Assembly (NCBI GenBank): GCA_934643185.1
Contig: CAKUBN010000049.1
Coordinates: 1-17,404, forward strand
Direction of reading: 5' to 3'
Source of the DNA: an uncultured Eubacteriales bacterium
GTDB taxonomy: Bacteria > Bacillota > Clostridia > Oscillospirales > Acutalibacteraceae
Length of the DNA: 17,404 nt
The translations under genes were made by a program, and so were the position numbers. Below the pieces are notes generated by a model. It was not told where the DNA came from. It searched no databases and saw only the letters and a program-made list of their open reading frames with translations. Positions 1 through 7,597 of this stretch are shown here, one piece after another (positions within the stretch are counted from its first letter, which is position 1; each line of letters starts with the position of its first letter).

Positions 1-80
1 GGGTCGAAATTATCGATGGCCTTGATGAGCCCGATGCAGCCCACCTGAAAGAGGTCATCCGGGTTTTCGCCGCGGCTATT
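1..80 (-). CDS. Sporulation sigma factor (SigG/SigF-like), internal fragment
   Basis: Read on the minus strand, codons from 74 down to 3 give 24 residues beginning RGENPDDLFQVGCIG and ending in KAIDNFD. This is the conserved sigma-70 region 2 block (core-RNA-polymerase binding) that is nearly invariant in the forespore sigma factors SigG and SigF. The reading frame continues off the left edge. Its N-terminal side is replaced at about 71-80 by the amidohydrolase gene on the other strand, so no start or upstream part exists. Known for the family: these factors direct sporulation transcription. Inferred: the fragment was joined here by an assembly or rearrangement event. The identification is confident; its presence at this locus in the living genome is doubtful. 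Confidence 0.7.
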
Positions 81-934
81 TTGACGGCGTGGACATCGCG
101 CTGATGGTGCATTCCGCAAATCTCGGCAGCGACCTCGATTTCGCCTGCAATAAAGGCAGCAACGGCTGCATGGCGAAGGTCATCACCTATAAGGGCAAGG
201 CCGCGCACGCCGGTGCCGCGCCGGATCTTGGCATCAATGCGCAGTATGCCGCTATGCTCGGCTTGCAGGCGTGCAACGATCTACGCGAGACCTTCCGCGA
301 GCAGGATTGGATCCGTTTCCACCCGATCTTAAAGGGCGTAAATTGCGCCGTGAATATCATCCCGGACGAAATGGTCATTGAGACCTTCGTGCGTGGCAGC
401 AGCATTGAGGCCATGCGGCGCGAAAACAAAAAGATCAACCGCGCGCTTGCGGGTGCTGCGGCGGCCATCGGCTGCGGGCTGCACATCGCAGATAAGCCGG
501 GCTATTCGCCGGAAATTCGAGACGAAGCCTACATGAAGCTGACGGAGGAGGTCTGCGGCGAGCTGGTCGGTGCGGAGCGCGTGGCGTTCGATTATGACGA
601 GTGGAGCACCGGTTCCTCTGATTTCGGCGATCTCACCTGTGTGATGCCCGGCATGCAGATCATGTGCGGCGGTGTGACCGGCAGGGGACACGGCATCGAT
701 TACTGCATCAAAGAGCCGGAGCGCGTTCTGCTGCATACGGTCGAGATCGAGCTGCTGCTGGCAGATCGTCTGCTGCGTGAAAACGCAAAAGAGGCGAATA
801 CGATCATACAAAATTACAAGGCGCCGTACCGCTCCATTCCCGAATACCTCGCCGCCATCGACAGCATGAAGCTCGACAGGGACATGGTGGAATACGAAGA
901 AAACGGCAACATAGTGCTGCATCTTGAAAATTGA
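74..934 (+). CDS. M20 family amidohydrolase (AbgB/ACY1L2-like), 5'-truncated
   Basis: Zinc-dependent amidohydrolase or aminoacyl-peptidase of the M20 superfamily, probably cytoplasmic, cleaving an N-acyl or amide bond; the substrate is not readable. Family-like sequence starts at GYFDGVDIALMVH (base 74). The dimerisation-domain signature GKAAHAGAAP follows, and near the end comes the catalytic-domain segment SSDFGDLTCVMPG. The N-terminal metal-binding part, roughly the first 100-130 residues of a protein of about 390-430, is missing because unrelated sigma-factor sequence occupies bases 1-73. A GTG at 89 can be read as a start, but homology extends upstream of it and no ribosome site precedes it, so it is not the true start. 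The stop at 932-934 is followed by a terminator hairpin. Sure of the superfamily, not of the substrate. Confidence 0.8.
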   Translation, partial: GYFDGVDIALMVHSANLGSDLDFACNKGSNGCMAKVITYKGKAAHAGAAPDLGINAQYAAMLGLQACNDLRETFREQDWIRFHPILKGVNCAVNIIPDEMVIETFVRGSSIEAMRRENKKINRALAGAAAAIGCGLHIADKPGYSPEIRDEAYMKLTEEVCGELVGAERVAFDYDEWSTGSSDFGDLTCVMPGMQIMCGGVTGRGHGIDYCIKEPERVLLHTVEIELLLADRLLRENAKEANTIIQNYKAPYRSIPEYLAAIDSMKLDRDMVEYEENGNIVLHLEN

Positions 935-960
935 TTTATGTAAACAAAATTATGTAAATT

Positions 961-999
961 AAAAAGCGAGCCGTTCCGAAAAAGAGCGACTCGCTTTTT
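961..999. terminator. Bidirectional rho-independent terminator
   Basis: Perfect 10-bp stem AAAAAGCGAG / CTCGCTTTTT around a 19-base loop. The A-run on one side and T-run on the other let it work in both directions. It lies between two convergent genes, the amidohydrolase (+) and an ABC transporter (-), and can end both transcripts. Confidence 0.8.
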
Positions 1000-1027
1000 G
1001 CATGCTTGTTTATGTTTGAATGTAAGC

Positions 1028-2782
1028 TTAGTTTTCCGTGATGTGCCAGCCCTCAGCTTGCTCGCGGATCTCGGTGAAGCGTTTGTAGATGCCGTTTTGG
1101 CGGAGCAGCGCTTCATGCGTGCCGGCTTCTGCAATTCGGCCGTCGTCCACAACGAGAATCTGGTCGGCGTTGCGAATGGTCGCAAGGCGGTGTGCGATGG
1201 TGATGATCGTCTTGCCGCGCGTCAGGGCGGAGATGGCCTGCTGAATGAGGTGCTCGTTTTCGGGGTCGATGCTCGCGGTGGCCTCATCCAGAATGATGAT
1301 CGGCGCGTTTTTCAAAATTGCGCGGGCGATGGAAATGCGCTGCTTTTCACCGCCGGAGAGCGTGCCGCCGCCCTCACCGACCACGGTGTCGTAGCCGTTT
1401 GGCAGTGCCATGATGAAATCGTGGCAGCGCGCCTTTTTCGCAGCTTCAATCATCTCATCTTCCGTCGCGTCCGGCTTGCCGAACAGGATATTTGCGCGGA
1501 TGGTGTCGTTGAAAAGATACACGTTTTGGAACACCATCGAGATGTTCGAGAGCAGGCTGTCGCAGGTGAACTCCTTCAAATCGTGCCCGCCGACGGTGAT
1601 TTTGCCGCCCTGCGGGTCATAGAAGCGCGCGAGCAGGCTGCAAATCGTTGTCTTGCCGGAGCCGGAGGGCCCCACAATGGCGGTGGAGGTCTTTTCCGAA
1701 ATTTTAAAGCTGACATTTTTCAGCACCTGGCGGGAATCGTAGCCGAAATCGACATTCTGAAATTCAATGTCATAGTGCATGAGCGGAATTTCCTTGCCGT
1801 CGGCGTCAATGAAATTTTCACTGCGCAGCGCGTCCAAATGGTTCATCGCTTCGTCGATGACGCCGAGCGTGTGTGCGCTGTCGCTGATGGGCTCAAGACT
1901 TGCAAAAATGCTGAACGAGAAGAACACGAACATCAGCATGAGGGAGAAGGGCATGGAGCCGTTTACGCATTGCAGCGCCGCGGCAAGCGCAAGTCCCACG
2001 CTGCCGCACTTTAACGCCAGCAGATGCAGCGCGTTTGCGGGCAGGTAGCCCCATTCGATTTTGAGGTGAATCTTTTTGCTGTCACGTACGGCAGAAGTCA
2101 CGGAATCCATAGAAGCGCCGCTTTTGCCGAACGATTTTACCACGGCAAGCCCGCGGGCGTATTCCAGCACAGCGCCGGTCATGTCGCGGTTTGCCTGTGC
2201 CTCCACGGGTGCGTTCACGCGGCTGTAATGCGAAATGATGAGCATAAAGCACAGGGAAAGCAGTGCTGCGGCAAGCGCGATCAGCGCCGTTACGGGGCTC
2301 ATCGCCGCAAGGCCGATGAAGATAACAAGAAAGTTTAAGTAGCCGCCGACGAAAGTATCGATCATGCGGATGCCCATGTTTTCCAGCGTGGAAAGCCCGG
2401 TCGTAATAGAATTTAAGATGTTGCCGGTACTCACCTGCTGAAAATAGCCGAGCGAAACGTGTTTTAGCGCGTCGCCAATGGCAAGGCGGTCGCGCGCCGT
2501 GAGTTGGTAGCTGATGGGCTCCTGCAGCCGTGCGCGGAAATAATCAAATAAAAAGCGGAAGAACACGAGCACGACTTGGATGACGATCGATTTCCAGATC
2601 CAGGACGTATCGAACGCTGTGCCGTTTTTTTGCGATTCGATCAAAAGTCCCACGGTGTAGGCGGCAAGTGCCAGCGGCATGGCGGTGAAGAGGTGCGAGA
2701 AAAAAGTTATCACAAAGCCGAGGTACAGCTTGCCTTTGAAATCACCGCACCAATCGATAATGCGTTTTACGGTTTTAAACAT
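1028..2782 (-). CDS. ABC exporter-fold half-transporter (permease + ATPase), YbtQ/IrtB-like
   Basis: A 584-residue type IV ABC half-transporter: six membrane segments within about 20-310, then an ATPase domain. ATPase motifs are canonical: Walker A GPSGSGKTT (371-379), Q419, LSGGE (475-479), Walker B aspartate and catalytic glutamate D499/E500, D-loop ASIDPENE, and H531. The DPENE D-loop extension is, from memory, shared with the YbtPQ/IrtAB group that imports metal-loaded siderophores with an exporter fold. The ATG at 2782 is chosen because AAAGGAGG lies 7 bases upstream; the frame stays open further up but without a ribosome site. The gene starts 2 bases after the preceding ABC gene ends, so the two are surely co-translated and probably form a heterodimer. 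A drug or peptide exporter is the alternative. Confidence 0.85.
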   Translation of the reverse strand: MFKTVKRIIDWCGDFKGKLYLGFVITFFSHLFTAMPLALAAYTVGLLIESQKNGTAFDTSWIWKSIVIQVVLVFFRFLFDYFRARLQEPISYQLTARDRLAIGDALKHVSLGYFQQVSTGNILNSITTGLSTLENMGIRMIDTFVGGYLNFLVIFIGLAAMSPVTALIALAAALLSLCFMLIISHYSRVNAPVEAQANRDMTGAVLEYARGLAVVKSFGKSGASMDSVTSAVRDSKKIHLKIEWGYLPANALHLLALKCGSVGLALAAALQCVNGSMPFSLMLMFVFFSFSIFASLEPISDSAHTLGVIDEAMNHLDALRSENFIDADGKEIPLMHYDIEFQNVDFGYDSRQVLKNVSFKISEKTSTAIVGPSGSGKTTICSLLARFYDPQGGKITVGGHDLKEFTCDSLLSNISMVFQNVYLFNDTIRANILFGKPDATEDEMIEAAKKARCHDFIMALPNGYDTVVGEGGGTLSGGEKQRISIARAILKNAPIIILDEATASIDPENEHLIQQAISALTRGKTIITIAHRLATIRNADQILVVDDGRIAEAGTHEALLRQNGIYKRFTEIREQAEGWHITEN

Positions 2783-2784
2783 GG

Positions 2785-4554
2785 TTACGCCTCCTTTGCG
2801 GCAGAGACCGCCCAATTCTGCGCCCCAACATGGGCCTTCCACATTTCTTCGTACAGCGGGCAAGTTTTGAGCAAATCATCTTGCTTGCCCTCGGCGATGA
2901 TCTCGCCGTTTTTCAGCACGACGATGTTATCTGCGTTTTTGATCGTGGACAGGCGGTGCGCGATGACAAGCAGCGTTTTGCCCTTTGTAAGCGCCGCGAT
3001 GCTGCGCTGAATTTTGTCTTCGTTTTCGGGATCGGTGAACGCCGTGGCCTCGTCCAAAATGACGATCGGTGCGTTTTTCAGCATCATGCGTGCAATGGCG
3101 ATGCGCTGCTTTTCGCCGCCCGAAAGCCGCTTGCCCGCTTCGCCTGCGGGGGTATCATAGCCCTGCGGCAGCTTTAAGATGAATTCCTCGCACTGCGCGG
3201 CGCGGGCGGCCGCCTTGACTTCTTCGTCCGTTGCGTTCGGGTTGCCGAGGCGGATATTCTCAAGCAAAGAGCAGCGGAACAGGAAGTTATCCTGCGTCAC
3301 GAAGCTCACATATTCGGAGAGCTGCGCAAGCGGCATGTCTTTGACGTTCACGCCGCCAATGGTGATCTCGCCGCCCGTTACGTCCCAAAAGCGCGCGATA
3401 AGCTTTGCAACGGTCGATTTACCGCCGCCCGATGGCCCAACGAGCGCCGTAAAGCTGCCCTCGGGAAGCGTCAGATTTACACCGTGCAGCACCTCGTCTT
3501 TTTCATCGCCCGTGTAGGAGAAATGTACGTTTTTAAGTTCAACGGTCGTGCTCGGGACATTTGCGGGCGTGCTTGGCTCGGGCAGCTCCGGCATTTCAAG
3601 AAATTCCTCGAGGTTCTCGACCGTGAACTGCACCTGCCGCATGTTTTCGGAGAAAACTTCCAGCTTTGCGAGCGAGCCCACCATGGAGATGGAGAGCATC
3701 ACGGCAAGCGCGGCCTCAGGCCCTGTGATGGTGCCGTTATTTGCGAGCAGCAGCGCCACCGGCAGTGTGCCGATGAGCGTGGAGGGGAAAAGCGCGAAGC
3801 TCAGCTTCATTGTGACAAAGGTGGAGGTCAGCCACTTGACGACGAATGTGCGGAAATCCTTAATGGCGCCGGCGTATTTTTCATAGCTCACACCGGCCCT
3901 GCCGAACGCCTTGATGACCTCAATGCCCTCAATGTACTCGACGATCGCGCTGTTCATGTCGTTGCTGGATTGGTCATATTTCTGAAAGCTGTCGCCGCTG
4001 ATCTTAAACGTCAGCCCCATGCAGATAAACGAAAGCGGGAATGTGACGAGTGACGCAAGCGCGATGCGCCAATCGATGCAAACGAGCGCGATGATGCTGA
4101 CGATGGGGAGCACGATGTGTCCCGCGCCCTCGGGGATCATGTGGGCAAGCGGCGGCTCTAAGTTTTCGATCTTATCCACCATCATGTTTTTGATCTCGCC
4201 GATGGAATGATTTTCCACATCGCCGAGCGGCGCGTGCAGGAAGCGGTCGGCTAAGCGCAGGCGCAGCCCCTCCAAAATGGTGTATGCCATGGAGTGCGAA
4301 ATGCCCGTGGAAAGCGTGAACAGCAAAATTTTCACCGCATAGACGAGAAGCGACGCGAGACACCAGTACAAAACATTTGCAGCGGTTGCTTCTCCAGCCG
4401 TGAACAGGCAGATCATGCGGTACATGCAGTAAAACGGCGCAAGCCCGGCCATGACGCTCAACACGGACAGGATGACGGAAAGCACCATCTTTTTCTTTTC
4501 GCCTTTTGCGTAGGCAAAAAGGGCATTTACCCAGCTTTTCTTTTCAGTTTTCAT
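2785..4554 (-). CDS. ABC exporter-fold half-transporter (permease + ATPase), YbtP/IrtA-like
   Basis: A 589-residue partner of the following ABC gene. Membrane segments lie within about 20-300. The ATPase domain has Walker A GPSGGGKST (373-381), Q421, LSGGE (477-481), D501/E502 in VILDEATAFTDPENE, and H533. All key residues are intact in both partners, so both composite ATP sites should be active, unlike the second ABC pair in this window. There is no extra N-terminal siderophore-interacting (SIP) domain of the IrtA type. The start codon lies inside the end of the AraC gene (11-base overlap), giving an AraC-ABC-ABC transcript. That order parallels yersiniabactin ybtA-ybtP-ybtQ, so metallophore uptake is the favoured but unproven role. 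Confidence 0.85.
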   Translation of the reverse strand: MKTEKKSWVNALFAYAKGEKKKMVLSVILSVLSVMAGLAPFYCMYRMICLFTAGEATAANVLYWCLASLLVYAVKILLFTLSTGISHSMAYTILEGLRLRLADRFLHAPLGDVENHSIGEIKNMMVDKIENLEPPLAHMIPEGAGHIVLPIVSIIALVCIDWRIALASLVTFPLSFICMGLTFKISGDSFQKYDQSSNDMNSAIVEYIEGIEVIKAFGRAGVSYEKYAGAIKDFRTFVVKWLTSTFVTMKLSFALFPSTLIGTLPVALLLANNGTITGPEAALAVMLSISMVGSLAKLEVFSENMRQVQFTVENLEEFLEMPELPEPSTPANVPSTTVELKNVHFSYTGDEKDEVLHGVNLTLPEGSFTALVGPSGGGKSTVAKLIARFWDVTGGEITIGGVNVKDMPLAQLSEYVSFVTQDNFLFRCSLLENIRLGNPNATDEEVKAAARAAQCEEFILKLPQGYDTPAGEAGKRLSGGEKQRIAIARMMLKNAPIVILDEATAFTDPENEDKIQRSIAALTKGKTLLVIAHRLSTIKNADNIVVLKNGEIIAEGKQDDLLKTCPLYEEMWKAHVGAQNWAVSAAKEA

Positions 4555-5509
4555 AGCGAAGCCCTCTTTCTTTTCTGTATTCGGACGGCGTGAAGTGCAT
4601 CACGCGCTTAAATGCCTCGGTGAATTTTCCGGCGTTGTCGTAGCCGACGCGCCCGCCGATCTCAGCAATGCTCAGGCTGCGGTCGCTTAATAACAGCTCC
4701 GCCGCAAGATTCATGCGGTACTGCGTGAGCCATGTGCCGATGGCCGCGCCGTAAACGGAACGAAAACAGGTTTTCATCGGCGTCATCGGGATCTGGAACC
4801 GGCGGGATAACTCCTCCTGCGTAAAATTCTCCGTAATGTGCTTTGTTAAAAATTCCTTGATGGCCTTGACCGTTTCCACCTGCGTTTTGTAGAAATACGG
4901 CGGGGAAACCTCGTCTTTTGGAATGTCCATCACGTCAAGGTACAAAAGCAGCTCCAGAATTTTCACTTTAAAATACGGAATGAGAATCTTCTCCGGCACG
5001 CGGTATAACTCATTGAAAAGATGCTCGGCCTCTTCCGCACCGTGCACCACGCGCGGGTAAGCCCCAAGCGCCCAGCGCGCAATGATCGTTTCCGGCGTCA
5101 CAGGAAAATCCCGAATTTCCTGTGGGAGAGATTCGCGCACGATCTCGCGGTCAAACCCAACGGTCAGCCCGTGATAGTGGTGTGAGGGGAAGACAAACGT
5201 GCCCGTGTGCTGCTCGCGCAGGTCAAGCTTGATGTCGCCCGCCGCCGTGTAGGCCAACATGTTGTCGGTGGGGGAATACTCCATGCGCCCCTCGCGGCAG
5301 TGGTCAATGGCAAACACCCGACGGTCTGCCACATAGCGGCTTTCAAAATACTCCATGTGGAAATCGTTGAAGCTCAGCATCACGCCGGGGAAGATCTCGT
5401 AGGTTGTCATGGTGCCCTCGCCGGTTTCGTTGCGGAATCGCCACACCGTGCAGCCGTCGCTTTGCGCCAGCAGAACCGCACCCTGCTTTTCAAATTGTTC
5501 AGTACCCAT
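4544..5509 (-). CDS. AraC-family transcriptional regulator
   Basis: A 321-residue regulator with an N-terminal sensing domain (about 35-195, with a cupin-like sequence around FVFPSHHYHGLTVG) and a C-terminal double helix-turn-helix. The first HTH is at about 231-251 and the second at about 280-301, followed by the AraC hallmark GYDNAGKFTEAFKRVMHFTPSEYRK. The ATG at 5509 is preferred over an in-frame GTG at 5527 because TAGGAG sits 7 bases upstream of it. It is the first gene of the operon, overlaps the first ABC gene by 11 bases and has its own promoter upstream. By analogy with YbtA and PchR it could activate the transporters when a ligand such as a ferri-siderophore is bound. The ligand is an inference from context only. 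Confidence 0.88.
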   Translation of the reverse strand: MGTEQFEKQGAVLLAQSDGCTVWRFRNETGEGTMTTYEIFPGVMLSFNDFHMEYFESRYVADRRVFAIDHCREGRMEYSPTDNMLAYTAAGDIKLDLREQHTGTFVFPSHHYHGLTVGFDREIVRESLPQEIRDFPVTPETIIARWALGAYPRVVHGAEEAEHLFNELYRVPEKILIPYFKVKILELLLYLDVMDIPKDEVSPPYFYKTQVETVKAIKEFLTKHITENFTQEELSRRFQIPMTPMKTCFRSVYGAAIGTWLTQYRMNLAAELLLSDRSLSIAEIGGRVGYDNAGKFTEAFKRVMHFTPSEYRKERGLRYEN

Positions 5510-5553
5510 ATTTTTGCTCCTATACACAGGTTGGTTTTTCCTAACTTGAGCTT

Positions 5554-5582
5554 AGTATAACACATCCATCCGCACTTGTCTT
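5554..5582 (-). promoter_or_regulatory. Sigma-A-type promoter for the AraC-ABC-ABC operon
   Basis: On the minus strand, AAGACA (5577-5582) and TATACT (5554-5559) are separated by exactly 17 bases, about 45 bases upstream of the AraC start. Just downstream is the imperfect dyad CTAAGCTCAAGTTAG (5541-5555). It overlaps the -10 and could be an operator, possibly autoregulatory. Confidence 0.5.
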
Positions 5583-5611
5583 TACTCAAAAGGCCGAAAT
5601 ATACCGATTAG

Positions 5612-5812
5612 ACAGAAAATATTTCCGGTCTGCTGCACGATAACATGAAACCGCAGATGTACGGCGATATGAAAACTTTTGCGCAAAAGCTGCGCGATAT
5701 GGGCTATGCCGAGGTGGCGTATGTGGAAACGGCAGCGCCGATCTTCGGCTCTAAAAGCCGCGCAGCGATGATGATGCTCGGCGATTCCGCCATGATCGTC
5801 GGCAGAAAATAA
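5612..5812 (+). pseudogene. 5'-truncated SAM-methyltransferase-like remnant
   Basis: An open frame of 66 codons follows a stop at 5609-5611. It reads ISGLLHDNMKPQMYGDMKTF..., continues through LRDMGYAEV and ends MMLGDSAMIVGRK. Its shape resembles the last 60 or so residues of UbiE-type class I methyltransferases: a helix LR..GY..V, then a strand, then a short terminal strand ending in L/I-VGRK. No promoter, no ribosome site and no SAM-binding motif I lie upstream, and the left end abuts the AraC promoter region. Decay of a longer gene is therefore likelier than a real short gene. An internal ATG at 5645 would give 55 residues but lacks a ribosome site. The family call is tentative. Confidence 0.4.
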
Positions 5813-5831
5813 CCATACGTACATAAAAGTG

Positions 5832-5871
5832 CCCCGTTCACACAGTACCGAAACGGACTGTGCGGGCGGGG
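5832..5871. terminator. Hairpin terminator downstream of merR
   Basis: Stem-loop with outer pairing CCCCG/CGGGG, middle pairing CACAGT/ACTGTG and an inner CCG-AAA-CGG cap. It lies 17 bases after the MerR stop and 19 bases after the methyltransferase remnant on the other strand. The T-runs on either side are weak (CTTTTAT and ATTCTTAT), so termination strength is uncertain. Confidence 0.55.
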
Positions 5872-5888
5872 TATTCTTATAAATTCGT

Positions 5889-6302
5889 TTATTCGCAGCC
5901 AAGCTTGCCGTCTTCGCGGTTGAAGTGGATGGCTTCCGTGCCGGCTTCAATGGCGGTGCGGTAGTATTCGCACTTGTGGCGGACAAAATCGAGCGTTTCC
6001 TGCAACTCCGCCATTTGCTGCTCCACGACTTTTTCGCGCTCGAGGAACATCTCGTAGCGCTCGTGCAGGGAAGCGTCTCCCATTAAGACCCACTGCACAA
6101 ACTGCTGAATGTCCTTGATGGGCATGCCAGTCTTTTTCAGGCAGTCGATCACGCGCAGCATCAAAATGTCGCCGTCCGAAAACATTCTGTACCCGGAGTC
6201 GCGCCGCTCAATGTTCGGCAGCAGTCCTTGCTTATCGTAATAACGCAGCGTGGTCGGTGTCACGTGCATGATCTCCGCAGCTTGTTTGATCGTATACGGC
6301 AT
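5889..6302 (-). CDS. MerR-family regulator, NmlR/AdhR-like
   Basis: 137 residues. The N-terminal winged helix-turn-helix (1-70) starts YTIKQAAEIMHVTPTTLRYYDKQGLLP. A helical linker with heptad character (about 80-115) provides dimerisation. Cys54 in VIDCLKKTGM aligns by context with the single redox/aldehyde-sensing cysteine of Bacillus AdhR (Cys52) and NmlR proteins; Cys111 and Cys136 are further cysteines. There is no long C-terminal drug-binding domain. The start is set by GGGAGGA 6 bases upstream of the ATG. It is divergent from an aldo/keto reductase and shares with it a spacer-dyad promoter, as expected for a regulator of carbonyl or electrophile detoxification. Autoregulation is likely from the layout. 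Confidence 0.85.
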   Translation of the reverse strand: MPYTIKQAAEIMHVTPTTLRYYDKQGLLPNIERRDSGYRMFSDGDILMLRVIDCLKKTGMPIKDIQQFVQWVLMGDASLHERYEMFLEREKVVEQQMAELQETLDFVRHKCEYYRTAIEAGTEAIHFNREDGKLGCE

Positions 6303-6335
6303 GAAAATTCCTCCCGAAAAAATTAAAATAGGGTA

Positions 6336-6366
6336 TTGACTTTAACCTTAAGGTTAATGTTACACT
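6336..6366 (+). promoter_or_regulatory. MerR-type promoter with 19-bp spacer and operator dyad
   Basis: TTGACT (-35, 6336-6341) and TACACT (-10, 6361-6366) are separated by 19 bases, the over-long spacing typical of promoters that MerR proteins activate by DNA distortion. The spacer contains the perfect 16-bp palindrome TTAACCTTAAGGTTAA (6342-6357). It drives the aldo/keto reductase and lies 34 bases upstream of the divergent merR start. Confidence 0.85.
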
Positions 6367-6388
6367 GAGTTTAACGAAAAGTCAAGAA

Positions 6389-6417
6389 CATGCGGCGCAC
6401 GAATTTTTCGCCGCATG
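6389..6417 (+). other. Strong stem-loop in the 5' leader of the aldo/keto reductase mRNA
   Basis: Perfect 9-bp stem CATGCGGCG / CGCCGCATG with an 11-base loop. It lies between the MerR-type promoter and the ribosome-binding site (AAAGGAG near 6436). No T-run follows, so it is not a typical terminator. It may stabilise the 5' end of the mRNA or have a regulatory role. Confidence 0.55.
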
Positions 6418-6448
6418 CCCGATACGAATTCTTGAAAGGAGCTTCCCT

Positions 6449-7597
6449 ATGAACGAGAACAAAAAAGACGGACTGAATTTCCCCAAGCTGGGCTTTGGCT
6501 TGATGCGCCTGCCGCAAAACGGCGAGGAGATCGACATGCCGGAGCTGTGCCGCATGGTCGATGCGTACATGGAAAGCGGTATGAATTATTTTGATACTGC
6601 GTATATGTACTGCGGCGGCAAGTCGGAGAGCGCCATCGGCGAAGCGCTCGTAAAGCGTTACCCGCGCGAGTCATACTTCCTAACGGATAAGCTTCCGCAG
6701 TGGATGATGAGCGGCATCGAAGACCGCGATAAGATCTTCAACGATCAGCTTGCCCGTACCGGCGCGGGATATTTTGACCTCTATTTGCTGCACAGCGTAG
6801 AGGACGGCAGCAACTATGAGGGCTATGTGAAATATGACTGCTTCAACTGGGCGATGCAGAAGAAGGCAGAGGGAAAGATCAAGCACTTTGGCTTCTCCTA
6901 CCACGGTACGCCGGAGCTCTTAGATGAGATCTTGTCCGCACACCCGGAAGTCGAGATCGTGCAGATCCAGCTCAACTATGCGGACTGGAACAACCCGCTC
7001 GTGCAGTCTGGTGGCCTTTATGAGGTGCTGCGCAAGCACAATAAGCCGATCCTCGTCATGGAGCCGGTTAAAGGCGGCTCGCTCGCCTCTGCTGCGCCGC
7101 ATATCGAAAAGCTGATGAAGGACACATGTCCCGAAAACTCCGTTGCGTCGTGGGCGCTGCGCTTTGTGGCGTCTCTGCCGGGCGTAAAGACCGTTTTGAG
7201 CGGCATGTCCACCGAAGAGCAGATGAGAGATAACCTCAAGACCTTTACAAACTTCCGCGCGCTGAACGAAACGGAGCAGGATGTGATCCGCAAGGCACAG
7301 GAGGAATTGACGAAGAACCCCACCATTCAGTGCACTGCGTGCCGCTACTGTTGTGACGGCTGCCCGCAGAGCATCTCGATCCCCGACGTGTTCCGCGCGG
7401 TGAACACGCTGCGTCTGTACGGCGAAGACGGCCGTCCGCATATGTTCTACCACAATCTTATCGAAAAGAGCGGTCGTGCAGGGGACTGCATCGCGTGCGG
7501 CCAGTGTGAAAGCGTCTGCCCGCAGCACTTGCCGATTATCGACCTTTTGAAAGAGGCGTCCGAAAAGCTCGATAAGCCGCTGCCGTGGGAAGAATAA
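6449..7597 (+). CDS. Aldo/keto reductase with C-terminal 4Fe-4S ferredoxin domain
   Basis: 382 residues. An AKR barrel covers about 10-285 with the full catalytic tetrad in place: D49 and Y54 in FDTAYMY, K81 in LTDK, and H115 in LYLLH. The C-terminal part (about 290-375) carries two cysteine clusters. The first is C295, C298, C301/C302 and C305 in CTACRYCCDGCP. The second is C347, C350, C353 and C357 in CIACGQCESVCP, consistent with two 4Fe-4S clusters. Proteins of this layout are common in anaerobes and are thought to reduce carbonyls with electrons from NAD(P)H or ferredoxin; the substrate here is unknown. The start is supported by AAAGGAG 7 bases upstream. It is transcribed alone from the MerR-controlled promoter and ends at a strong terminator, so induction by aldehydes or other electrophiles is inferred. 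Confidence 0.92.
   Translation: MNENKKDGLNFPKLGFGLMRLPQNGEEIDMPELCRMVDAYMESGMNYFDTAYMYCGGKSESAIGEALVKRYPRESYFLTDKLPQWMMSGIEDRDKIFNDQLARTGAGYFDLYLLHSVEDGSNYEGYVKYDCFNWAMQKKAEGKIKHFGFSYHGTPELLDEILSAHPEVEIVQIQLNYADWNNPLVQSGGLYEVLRKHNKPILVMEPVKGGSLASAAPHIEKLMKDTCPENSVASWALRFVASLPGVKTVLSGMSTEEQMRDNLKTFTNFRALNETEQDVIRKAQEELTKNPTIQCTACRYCCDGCPQSISIPDVFRAVNTLRLYGEDGRPHMFYHNLIEKSGRAGDCIACGQCESVCPQHLPIIDLLKEASEKLDKPLPWEE

Noticed and set aside
998..2014. Long plus-strand open frame opposite the ABC transporter
   Set aside because: It is antisense to a clear ABC ATPase gene, lacks a ribosome site and shows no recognisable domain. Such shadow frames are common in GC-rich genes; the same applies to the antisense frames at 3484, 8125, 10160 and 6920.
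2783..2863. Longer start for the second ABC gene of the AraC operon
   Set aside because: The extra 27 residues would overlap the end of the preceding ABC gene and have no ribosome site, whereas the ATG at 2782 has AAAGGAGG at ideal spacing.
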